This document shows, piece by piece, positions 50,177 through 57,538 of a DNA stretch of 64,000 bases. Each line of letters opens with the position of its first letter. Position 1 is the first letter of the stretch. The notes beneath the pieces are model-generated. The model searched no databases and had not been told where the DNA came from. It saw nothing but the letters and a program-made list of their open reading frames with translations. The DNA comes from an uncultured Bacteroides sp. (lineage in GTDB: Bacteria > Bacteroidota > Bacteroidia > Bacteroidales > Bacteroidaceae): assembly GCA_944321465.1 (NCBI GenBank), contig CALULL010000002.1, positions 62,001-126,000 on the forward strand, written 5' to 3'. The position numbers were made by a program, and so were the translations under genes.

Positions 50177-51604
50177 ATGACGACTATGGGTAACCTGACT
50201 CAAACGTTGCGCGACTCGAAGGCCGCGCGTTGGACAGCCTTGGTGCTGTTGGCTTCGGCCATGTTCTTTGGCTATGTGTTTATGGACGTGCTTTCGCCCA
50301 TGCAGGAACTGTTGCAGACTCAGCGCGGGTGGGATCCCGTGGCATACGGGCGTTACGCCGGTTCTGAGACCTTTCTCAACGTGTTTGTGTTCTTCCTGAT
50401 TTTTGCAGGCATTATCTTGGATAAGATGGGAGTGCGCTTTACGGCGGTGCTTTCGGGTACGGTCATGCTGATTGGCGCGGCGGTGAACTACTTTGCCGTG
50501 TCCGAAGCCTTCATCGGTAGCGGCATATCCCGTTTCATGGAGGCCAACTTCAACCTGCCTGCTGCGTGGTGGAACGTTACCCCCTTCTACGAAGGGATGC
50601 CTGCCTCGGCCAAACTCTCTGCCATAGGCTTCATGTTCTTCGGTTGCGGAGTCGAGATGGCGGGCATCACCGTTTCGCGCGGCATCGTGAAGTGGTTCAA
50701 GGGCAAGGAGATGGCCTTGGCTATGGGCGTCGAGATGGCCATTGCGCGTCTTGGCGTGGCGGTGGTCTTCCTGGGCGTGCCGGTGGTAGCGGCCATCAAG
50801 CCCATCAGCGTGTCCCGTCCTATGGCTGTGGCGGTGGTGCTGCTGATGATAGGGCTTATCTCGTTCATCTGCTACGCCTTCATGGACAAGAAACTGGAGA
50901 TGCAGCTCGGCATGAACGACGAAGAGAAGGACGACCCCTTCAAAATAAGCGACTTGGGCAAGATATTTTCCTCCAAGGTGTTTTGGCAGGTGGCTCTGTT
51001 GTGCGTGCTCTACTACTCGGCCATCTTTCCCTTCCAGAAATATGCGGGTAATATGCTTCAGTGCAACTTGGGCTACACCGCTTTGCAGGCCGGGCAGGTC
51101 TTCTTCGTCTTCCCGCTGGGCGCGGCGGCCATAACGCCGTTCCTGGGCAATTTCCTCGACCGTAAGGGGCGCGGTGCCAGTATGCTCATCCTGGGTGCCG
51201 TTCTGATGATAGTCTGCCACCTCACCTTCGCCCTGGTGTTGCCTGCCACTCAGTCGGCAATTATAGCCTACGTAGCCATTATCCTGCTAGGCATCTCCTT
51301 CTCGTTGGTTCCGGCTGCTTTGTGGCCTTCGGTGCCCAAGTTGGTTGACGGGCGTCTGCTGGGTTCGGCCTATGCCGTCATTTTCTGGATACAGAATATC
51401 GGGCTTTACTCTTTCCCCATGATTATCGGTTCGGTGCTGCGCTCGTCCAACCCCGGCGTGACCGACCCCTTGGAGTACAACTACACGGTGCCCATGCTTG
51501 TGTTTGCCTCGCTTGGCGTGCTGGCCCTGATACTGGGGCTATGGTTGAAGGCTGAGGACAAATTGCACCATTATGGGCTGGAGGAACCTAACATTAAGAA
51601 ATAA
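50177..51604 (+). CDS. MFS transporter
   Basis: 475 residues, 12 hydrophobic segments. The loop between segments 2 and 3 carries GIILDKMGVRFTAVLSG, a variant of the MFS motif A, with a related FLGNFLDRKGRGASML in the second half. A long extracytoplasmic loop (about residues 115-145) separates segments 3 and 4. The substrate is unknown; nitrate/nitrite- or oxalate/formate-type transporters are distant relatives. It stands between the secG terminator and the PqqD-like gene. Confidence 0.88.
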   Translation: MTTMGNLTQTLRDSKAARWTALVLLASAMFFGYVFMDVLSPMQELLQTQRGWDPVAYGRYAGSETFLNVFVFFLIFAGIILDKMGVRFTAVLSGTVMLIGAAVNYFAVSEAFIGSGISRFMEANFNLPAAWWNVTPFYEGMPASAKLSAIGFMFFGCGVEMAGITVSRGIVKWFKGKEMALAMGVEMAIARLGVAVVFLGVPVVAAIKPISVSRPMAVAVVLLMIGLISFICYAFMDKKLEMQLGMNDEEKDDPFKISDLGKIFSSKVFWQVALLCVLYYSAIFPFQKYAGNMLQCNLGYTALQAGQVFFVFPLGAAAITPFLGNFLDRKGRGASMLILGAVLMIVCHLTFALVLPATQSAIIAYVAIILLGISFSLVPAALWPSVPKLVDGRLLGSAYAVIFWIQNIGLYSFPMIIGSVLRSSNPGVTDPLEYNYTVPMLVFASLGVLALILGLWLKAEDKLHHYGLEEPNIKK

Positions 51605-51646
51605 CTCTCTACCCGCTGTGGTAGGACTTGAAATTCCAGGTAGGCA

Positions 51647-52000
51647 ATGAGAAAAGAAAAAATAAATCTGCTGGACACCGTTCCGTTTGGCCGCAAGGAT
51701 ATTACTACCGAGTGGATAGACGGGCTGGCTGTGCTTGTCTACCCGCGCTTCAGACAACGTTGGCTGAGGCGGTTGTTTTCGCCCTATTTCTCTCCTTACC
51801 TCCATGTCGCGCTTGAAGAGCACGGGACGGCTGTGTGGAGGCTGGTGGACGGTACGCGCACGGTGGGTGAAATCATTGCCCTCCTCGCACCTCACTTCGG
51901 GAATGCCGAGGACTATGGCTCCCGTGTGGCCGCCTTTTTCCTTCAGCTGCACAAGGGCGGCCTGATACGATTGGTGCAACGGGGAAGAAGAACGGTGTAG
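51647..52000 (+). CDS. PqqD family protein
   Basis: 117 residues. The winged-helix PqqD-like core is visible: VALEEHGTAVWRLVDGTRTVGEIIALLAPHFG followed by FFLQLHKGGLI. PqqD/RRE-type domains usually bind leader peptides for radical-SAM maturases, but in Bacteroidetes many stand-alone members exist with no RiPP genes nearby, as here. Function therefore unknown. A strong terminator follows. Confidence 0.82.
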   Translation: MRKEKINLLDTVPFGRKDITTEWIDGLAVLVYPRFRQRWLRRLFSPYFSPYLHVALEEHGTAVWRLVDGTRTVGEIIALLAPHFGNAEDYGSRVAAFFLQLHKGGLIRLVQRGRRTV

Positions 52001-52018
52001 CCAATATTCTGAAGGAGA

Positions 52019-52067
52019 GGGAGGATGTATGCCGACAAGCGTGCGGCATGCGTCCTCCCTTTCTTTT
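52019..52067 (+). terminator. Rho-independent terminator after the PqqD-like gene
   Basis: GGGAGGATG...TGCCG pairs with CGGCA...CGTCCTCCC (one mismatch), followed by TTTCTTTT. Confidence 0.8.
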
Positions 52068-52131
52068 CGCATCCTTGCTGTCTGCCTATTGCGGAACTTG
52101 CATCGCGGGAGAGGAGCGAAGGAGCAATGAA

Positions 52132-52201
52132 CCCAAATCGGTCGTTAGACCGCCCGATGGGTATGGGGTTATCTTTCTTTGGCTTTCCAAAGCGATTTGG
52201 G
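52132..52201 (+). mobile_element. MITE-like element, copy D, internally deleted (70 bp)
   Basis: The left end reads CCCAAATCGGTCGTTAGA (one change from consensus) and the right end retains CGATTTGGG. About 125 internal bases, including the inner half of the right terminal repeat, are missing. A perfect 5-bp direct repeat, ATGAA, flanks it (52127-52131 and 52202-52206), so the outer ends are the true insertion boundaries. Confidence 0.85.
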
Positions 52202-52272
52202 ATGAAATGGAGACGAAGGTCGTGCTGCGTGTTTTTTTTGGAGCAGATGGACGGATTGTCGCAAAAAAAGTG

Positions 52273-52639
52273 TACCTTTGTCGTGTCTCCCCACGCTGAG
52301 AAGTCGCTGTGCGCGACGTGTGTTACGGTGGGAGGGATGTTTATACATACTGAAAGGCGTTTTCTGGACGTTTTGGTTTTGACGCTATAAGAATCTCGCA
52401 AATTCAGTAAAGTCAGTCAAAGACAAAGCAACGGGAACGTCCCTTGGGGTGTACTTTTGAATTGTAGAGCCCCTGCCATGCCTTGTCGCTACTTAGAGAG
52501 AGTGTGCGCAAGGCGGGCGGGGTGTATATTCATAAAGTCATCAGCGTGGGGCTTTCGACGTTGCTCGTTTCGACTGACTGGGCAATGCGAGAGCCTTTAT
52601 AGCGTGGAACGGGCAACAGAACGGCTCCACGTATTTTTG
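52273..52639 (+). promoter_or_regulatory. Three candidate -7 boxes in a long gene-free leader
   Basis: TACCTTTG (52273-52280), TACTTTTG (52452-52459) and TATTTTTG (52632-52639) all fit TAnnTTTG. The last is closest to the ATG at 52715. The 52202-52714 stretch contains no convincing gene; the upstream boxes may be chance or may drive small RNAs. Confidence 0.35.
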
Positions 52640-52714
52640 TATGTATAAGTCTGTTATCAGGTCAATAATAATGGCAGAATCGGAGCCGCTGTCTTGTAAA
52701 CATTCTTTTCTATT

Positions 52715-53554
52715 ATGTATCAACACACAAGGAAAGCATGGCTCCGTGGCAGGCTACAGGTCGCGGCAGCCGTGGCGATGGCGGGGCTGATGGCCTCGTG
52801 CAGCGAGGACATGGAGCCTTGGGAGGCTGCGACATTGACGGTAGAGGATTATTCTTCCTCGCTATCCGCTGCGGGCGGAAGTTTCACACTGGACATTGAG
52901 ACAAACACAGTCTGGAGGATTGATGCCCCGGAGTGGGTGACTGTTGATCCCGCCAGCGGGGAAGGCAATGCGGTGGTGACGGTGACCGTTCAGCCCAATA
53001 TCCCGGTCGCCCCCGAAAGCAATGAGCGCAGAGAGCGGGTTGTTCTTATGGCAGGTTATGAGAACGGCGAGGAACTGGTTGGTAATATTGCCGGATGCCA
53101 GACGCACGATGTATGGATATCCCAGGCAGGGGCTTTTGAGGACTTCGTGTGCAATGTCGGCAATGCAGCTTTCACGCGTACCACAGAAGAGGTGTGGGAC
53201 GAAGAGCAGCAGCAGAATGTGCGTCACGATTCGTACAACGGCGTAGCCACTTATACCATAGACAGTTGGTTAAGCAACGAGCAATTGGCTTCCATCTTTG
53301 GCGAGGTGGACATTCGGTTTGTGTGCCTCTATCGTGTTTACGATAGTCACGGACGCTATGAGACTTACGAGAGGGAATGTTTCAGGATGCCCGTTGAGTG
53401 GGAGAAAGGCGAGCACGACCTGACAGTCAGCTTTGATTTGTATGACGATTACATCATGAGGAGTGTTTCTACGCAATTCGTGGAACGTGGTACTGAAACG
53501 AGGATTCCCTTTAGCAGTGGACTTTATTATGAGGAAATTGAAACGGTAGAGTAA
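52715..53554 (+). CDS. BACON domain lipoprotein
   Basis: 279 residues. Lipoprotein signal with AGLMASC (Cys29). The BACON domain (about 40-140) shows the pattern SAAGGSFTLDIETNTVWRID.... WVTVDPASGEGNAVVTVTV. The remaining 140 residues are beta-rich and unassigned. BACON domains bind carbohydrate or mucin or serve as spacers in surface lipoproteins. The downstream barrel gene starts 22 bases after the stop, so the two are probably cotranscribed. Confidence 0.83.
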   Translation: MYQHTRKAWLRGRLQVAAAVAMAGLMASCSEDMEPWEAATLTVEDYSSSLSAAGGSFTLDIETNTVWRIDAPEWVTVDPASGEGNAVVTVTVQPNIPVAPESNERRERVVLMAGYENGEELVGNIAGCQTHDVWISQAGAFEDFVCNVGNAAFTRTTEEVWDEEQQQNVRHDSYNGVATYTIDSWLSNEQLASIFGEVDIRFVCLYRVYDSHGRYETYERECFRMPVEWEKGEHDLTVSFDLYDDYIMRSVSTQFVERGTETRIPFSSGLYYEEIETVE

Positions 53555-53576
53555 AAATACGGAAAGGACAATAGAC

Positions 53577-54887
53577 ATGACACACAAACACATACTGATG
53601 ACACTGCTTGCGGCCACAGCCATGACCCTCGCAGCAAACGCCCAGACGACGAAGGGCGGAACGGAAGGCGGAGCCGGTCTGGCAACGCCCCAGCAGCAAT
53701 ACAGCATAGACGGACGGCACCGGGGGCTGGACTTCAACATCCATGCCGGATACCATATCGGCGTGGGCGACAGCAAAGGCAGTGGTTCCATACCAGTTGA
53801 AGTGGGAGTGGGCAAGCAGTTCCATCCCAACATCTACGTGGGGCTTAGCAGCGGTGCATGGATTGGCACGGGCGATGCCAGCGACCCGATTATTCCGCTT
53901 GCTGCCGACTTCAAGATTATGTTCCCCAGCAAAACGCAGGTGCCCACCACGATGAAGCCGTTTCTCTCCTTCCGGTTGGGCTATGGCTTCAACACCGCTT
54001 CGGGCGGTACGGTGGAGGTGCCAGGCTATTCCGAGACGATAGAAATCCCCGACCCAGACGATGTGTTCTTCCTGGAAATCATGCCCGGATTGCAGTTCCC
54101 GATCAGCCAGAAGACGGACTTCTTGCTGTCGGTCGGATACACGCACCAGTTTGTAGACGGTGCCAGCGGCGGAGCTTTCACCGTGAAGGCCGGTCTGAAC
54201 TTCCACCGCGCGGCCAACTGGAAGAAACGCCCGCCGCGCCCCAAAGTGCCTACACGCGACCGTGGCCTGCAACTCACGCTGGAGGCTGTGGGCACTTACG
54301 GCACAGACTTCAGCGGAGGCATGAACCTTGCCTTGACCTACAAGCTGAACCCGCACTTTGCCGTGGGCGGTGGCGTTGGCTTTGCTGGCTTGAAAGTTCT
54401 CGGAGATACAGAAGTGGGTGACTTGCAGGTCATCGAGTCGAATGTGGACTATGAAGGCAATTATACCGTTACGGAGTACAACGGACGCTACAGCCGCGAC
54501 CCGATGTTCCCTTTCAGCATGTTTGCCCGTGGAGAGTACCGGATGCTCGAACGTCGTTGTTCGCCTATCGTGACGCTTGATGTCGGTGCACAGATGCGCA
54601 TGGGAATAGGCGACTTGTATTATGATTCCTCTATGTCTGGATATGATGCATTTGGAGACCCTCGGACGACAACGTTCTTTGCCGCTCCCGCCGTGGGCTA
54701 CTCGTTCCGCACGACCAACAACTCCTATCTCAACCTGAAAGTGGGCTATTCGCTGACCCCCAACCTGAAGGCATTGAAAGGCGTGAAGGAATATGACAAC
54801 ACGACCTGCTACTACGCCTCCCGCTCCAAGAAGATGAGCCACCTGTTCTTCTCCTTCGGCTTCACCCACACCTTTGGCAAGAAGTGA
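53577..54887 (+). CDS. Outer-membrane protein with two tandem beta-barrel-like halves
   Basis: 436 residues, signal peptide MTHKHILMTLLAATAMTLAANAQ. Residues about 48-212 form one porin-like set of strands (LDFNIHAGYHIGVGDSKG to FTVKAGLNFHRA) and residues about 228-436 a second (GLQLTLEAVGTYGTDFSGG to FFSFGFTHTFGKK), joined by a basic Pro linker (WKKRPPRPKVPTRDR). Each half alone resembles the 185-residue porin at 788. This looks like a fusion or duplication of OMP beta-barrel domains. Function unknown; same operon as the BACON lipoprotein. Confidence 0.72.
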   Translation: MTHKHILMTLLAATAMTLAANAQTTKGGTEGGAGLATPQQQYSIDGRHRGLDFNIHAGYHIGVGDSKGSGSIPVEVGVGKQFHPNIYVGLSSGAWIGTGDASDPIIPLAADFKIMFPSKTQVPTTMKPFLSFRLGYGFNTASGGTVEVPGYSETIEIPDPDDVFFLEIMPGLQFPISQKTDFLLSVGYTHQFVDGASGGAFTVKAGLNFHRAANWKKRPPRPKVPTRDRGLQLTLEAVGTYGTDFSGGMNLALTYKLNPHFAVGGGVGFAGLKVLGDTEVGDLQVIESNVDYEGNYTVTEYNGRYSRDPMFPFSMFARGEYRMLERRCSPIVTLDVGAQMRMGIGDLYYDSSMSGYDAFGDPRTTTFFAAPAVGYSFRTTNNSYLNLKVGYSLTPNLKALKGVKEYDNTTCYYASRSKKMSHLFFSFGFTHTFGKK

Positions 54888-54956
54888 CGCGGGGCGGACT
54901 ATCTTAACAAGTAACTTAACAACAACGAACTATTAACTATTAAAACATCAAGACTT

Positions 54957-55292
54957 ATGAAAAACGTATTGACATTTATCATGATAGCAATACTTAGTGT
55001 GTTCACGTTCGCTTCCTGCGGCGACGACGAGGGGAGTGCACTTGTAGGGACGTGGAGAGACAGCAGCAGGACGATGATTCTGCACGATGACGGGACGGGC
55101 GAGTTCCTGTATGATGATTATGAATGGGGCGACAGCGAACGTTATTTCACTTGGGAAGCAACGGACACCATGTTCATACTCGACCGGGGCGACTGGGGGG
55201 TGCGGAGCAGCTACATCTATCAGTTAGAGGATAATGTCCTGACGCTTATCGACTCGGCGGACGGAAGCATTACCACGTATGTAAGGCAGTGA
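54957..55292 (+). CDS. Small lipocalin-like lipoprotein
   Basis: 111 residues. Lipoprotein signal ending TFASC (Cys20), then an acidic GDDEG, consistent with surface export in Bacteroidetes, and the lipocalin-like start ALVGTWR with alternating strands (MILHDDGTGEFLY, YFTWEATDTMFIL, YIYQLEDNVLTLI). Small ligand-binding or structural surface protein; ligand unknown. It is followed by a strong hairpin terminator. Confidence 0.75.
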   Translation: MKNVLTFIMIAILSVFTFASCGDDEGSALVGTWRDSSRTMILHDDGTGEFLYDDYEWGDSERYFTWEATDTMFILDRGDWGVRSSYIYQLEDNVLTLIDSADGSITTYVRQ

Positions 55293-55317
55293 CCGTAAGC
55301 CACCGCCATGCTGATGA

Positions 55318-55390
55318 GGGGCGGGAAGCACCGGGCTACAACATCCTGTTTCGGGGATGGAAGTGCCCTGGGGCTTCCCGCCCCTTCCTT
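55318..55390 (+). terminator. Large hairpin terminator before the beta-lactamase
   Basis: GGGGCGGGAAGC (55318-55329) is perfectly complementary to GCTTCCCGCCCC (55373-55384), followed by TTCCTTT. The loop contains further partly complementary GGGC/GCCC. Confidence 0.75.
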
Positions 55391-55420
55391 TGTGCATCTC
55401 GGCGAAACCCCGTACCTTTG
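55389..55420 (+). promoter_or_regulatory. Beta-lactamase promoter (-33 TTTG, -7 TACCTTTG)
   Basis: TTTG at 55389-55392 and TACCTTTG at 55413-55420 are separated by 20 bases, an exact match to the Bacteroidetes consensus. The ATG lies 39 bases downstream of the -7 box. Confidence 0.85.
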
Positions 55421-55459
55421 TCGTCAATAACCATCATGCATAGTAAATCGTAACAGAAC

Positions 55460-56419
55460 ATGACAAGAAGCAGAAGACTACTTCTGGCTGTGGCGTGCAT
55501 GGCCCTGGCCTGCGCCGCAGCCCTGGCCCTGAGGCCCTTCCGACAACCGGCAAAGAGCGGCGGCGGTGCGCCACTGGCCGATGTCCTCGCCGACAGCATC
55601 TCCCGGATAACAGCGGCCTGCCCGGGCGAGGTGGGAGTGGCCGTCATCGTCGGCGGCACCGATACCGTCGTCGTCAACGACCGGAGCGTCTATCCCATGA
55701 TGAGCGTGTTCAAGCTCCACCAGGCATTGGCTCTTTGCAACCGCTTCGACCGGGACGGACGGTCGCTCGACACCCTGCTGACCATCCGGCGCGACGAGCT
55801 CGACCCCCACACGTGGAGTCCCATGCTGAAGGAGCACCGGGAGGCTTTGATTGCGTTGCCTGTGGCCGACCTGCTGCGCTACACGCTCGTCTGGAGCGAC
55901 AACAACGCGAGCAACGTCCTGTTCGAACGCCTGCTGGGGGTCGCGGCGACAGACAGCTTCGTGGCCACGCTCATCCCCCGGGCGAGCTTCCAGATAGCCT
56001 ACACGGAGGCGGAGATGTCAGCCGACCATGCCAAAGCCTACTCCAACTACACCTCCCCGCTAGGTGCTGCCATGCTGATGGACAGGCTGTTCGCCGACAG
56101 CATCGTGAGCCGCCCCAAGCAGCGTTTCATCCAGCGACTGCTGGGCGAGTGTACTACCGGCAAGGACCGCATCGCTGCACCGCTTCTCGACAAGGCCGGG
56201 GTGACCATCGCCCACAAGACCGGCTCGGGCTACACCGCGAACGGCATCCTTGCGGCCCACAACGACGTTGCCCACATCTGCCTGCCCGGTGGCGTGCGCT
56301 ACACCCTGGCCGTCTTCGTCAAGGACTTCCGGGGCAACGAGGCCCAGGCCTCCCGGTTGGCGGCACGCATATCGGCGGCGGTGTATGCGGTGTTGGCCGA
56401 GAAGGGGAGAGGTAGTTGA
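55460..56419 (+). CDS. Class A beta-lactamase, subclass A2-like (CfxA/CepA/PER group)
   Basis: 319 residues with an N-terminal export signal (residues about 6-23). The active-site motifs are complete: Ser82-Val-Phe-Lys85 (SxxK), Ser146-Asp-Asn148 (SDN), the omega-loop Glu183 in YTEAEMSADH and Lys253-Thr-Gly255. The EAEM...NYTSP omega-loop and HKTGSG spacing match subclass A2 enzymes of Bacteroidetes (CfxA, CepA, CblA) and PER. It should hydrolyse penicillins and/or cephalosporins in the periplasm; the spectrum is not predictable here. It has its own consensus promoter and lies next to a fold-back element, but base composition is like its neighbours. Confidence 0.92.
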   Translation: MTRSRRLLLAVACMALACAAALALRPFRQPAKSGGGAPLADVLADSISRITAACPGEVGVAVIVGGTDTVVVNDRSVYPMMSVFKLHQALALCNRFDRDGRSLDTLLTIRRDELDPHTWSPMLKEHREALIALPVADLLRYTLVWSDNNASNVLFERLLGVAATDSFVATLIPRASFQIAYTEAEMSADHAKAYSNYTSPLGAAMLMDRLFADSIVSRPKQRFIQRLLGECTTGKDRIAAPLLDKAGVTIAHKTGSGYTANGILAAHNDVAHICLPGGVRYTLAVFVKDFRGNEAQASRLAARISAAVYAVLAEKGRGS

Positions 56420-56466
56420 CGAGGTACAAGGGACGAAGATTTGGTTGACAAGGGATAAGGACCTGC

Positions 56467-56785
56467 GGCCCCGAAGGGGTCGAACTATACTTAGCCGGGG
56501 GTGAACAACGTGAACCCCCGGCTAACTGTATCCTCTATGCCCGGCCCCCGCAGGGGGGCGAACAACACGCGGACCAGCCTTGTATGGGCATGTGTATCCT
56601 AATCCTGCACTCTGTTTGTCTTGCCTTGTGTATTAGGGCGACCGCGAGGGTCGCCCCTACAGGTGTACCGTTACGATGCTTTATGCTATTCGACCCCTTC
56701 GGGGCCATGGAACATAGGTTCCTTACCTATCCGGGGGTTCGCTTCGCTCACCCCCGGCTAAGCATGGTTGGACCCCTTCGGGGCC
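56467..56785. mobile_element. Fold-back element, copy 2
   Basis: The arms 56467-56521 and 56731-56785 are inverted repeats matching at 48 of 55 positions, beginning GGCCCCGAAGGGGTC. The internal order of modules is that of copy 1: an identical 27-bp AGGGCGACCGCGAGGGTCGC... block lies at 56635-56661 and TATGCTATTCGACCCC at about 56684. It begins about 50 bases after the beta-lactamase stop. Confidence 0.75.
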
Positions 56786-56842
56786 CCATGTCCTCGGGTA
56801 ATATGTTAACAGATGATTAGATACTTGGAACGTACCCACCCA

Positions 56843-56870
56843 CCTGTAGGGGCGACCCTTGCGGTTGCCC
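56843..56870. repeat. Inverted stray copy of the fold-back internal module
   Basis: TAGGGGCGACCCTTGCGG is the reverse complement, with few changes, of the 27-bp block inside both fold-back elements. A further fragment, CCTTCGGGGTCCCATGCC, lies at about 56962. Confidence 0.6.
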
Positions 56871-57028
56871 GGATATAGGATGCATCCAACACCTTCCATT
56901 CGGCAAATAGGTGCTTGGCTGTTTTCATGTACCGTTGTACAAATCATTAGACATATGTATCCCTTCGGGGTCCCATGCCCTCGGGTTTTCGTTTCACGAT
57001 TGATGGTGGTTGGTGTGAGGTGAGTACT

Positions 57029-57258
57029 GCCCGCATCGCGGCGCGAGTCCCGCCCGCATCGCGGCGTGAGTCCCGCCCGCATCGCGGCGTGAGTTCCGCC
57101 CGCATCGCGGCGTGAGTTCCGCCCGCATCGCGGCGTGAGTCCCGCCCGCATCGCGGCGCGAGTTCCGCCCGCATCGCGGCGTGAGTCCCGCCCGCATCGC
57201 GACGTGAAATTCGTCTACATTGCGGCGTAAAATTCTATTCGTATCTCGGCATGAATTT
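57029..57258. repeat. 23-bp tandem repeat array, about ten units
   Basis: Units begin at 57029 and then every 23 bases; the core is GCCCGCATCGCGGCGTGAG plus TCCC or TTCC. The first seven are nearly identical, the last three progressively degenerate. The minus strand has no stops across the array, giving an artefactual 23-residue protein repeat. No spacers of unique sequence occur, so it is not CRISPR. Confidence 0.9.
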
Positions 57259-57273
57259 CTCCAGCCTTTTGGA

Positions 57274-57305
57274 GCAAGTCGCACTGCCTTTGCGGTGTGA
57301 CTTGC
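57274..57305. other. Strong isolated hairpin
   Basis: GCAAGTCGCACTGC and GCGGTGTGACTTGC pair over 14 positions with two mismatches and a 4-base CTTT loop, between the two 23-bp arrays. Confidence 0.6.
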
Positions 57306-57380
57306 TTCACTATTTCCGTCATACTTCATGACAACGGCTGTTGTGGGATATGACAGCGACGGGATGTGGATTTTTGGCGG

Positions 57381-57472
57381 CATTTTGCCGCGAGCTTCGG
57401 CGCTATGCTGCCGAAAGCTTCGGCATTATGCTGCCGAAAGCTTCGGCATTATGCTGCCGAGAGCTTCGGCAG
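57381..57472. repeat. Four tandem 23-bp hairpin units downstream of sprA
   Basis: Units start at 57381, 57404, 57427 and 57450. Each contains TGCCGAA-AGC-TTCGGCA or a close variant, so each unit can fold as a 7-bp hairpin. They lie 67-158 bases past the sprA stop and could terminate or stabilise its transcript. Confidence 0.8.
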
Positions 57473-57538
57473 AAAGGAGGTGGCGACAGGCTGCGGTGTG
57501 TCGTGGCATGAGGGGCCGTCTGGCTGTGGCGGGGGTCG

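Noticed and set aside
51647..52000. RiPP biosynthesis cluster around the PqqD-like protein
   Set aside because: No radical-SAM maturase, precursor peptide or exporter is adjacent; rlmN is the only radical-SAM gene nearby and is a housekeeping enzyme.
57029..57258. CRISPR-like regularly repeated DNA
   Set aside because: Units are directly adjacent with no unique spacers, and no cas genes are in the window.
56723..57383. Minus-strand frames with a 23-residue Arg/Gly repeat, up to 142 codons
   Set aside because: They are produced by the 23-bp tandem array, which happens to lack stops in these frames; start and end lie in other repeats and there is no promoter.
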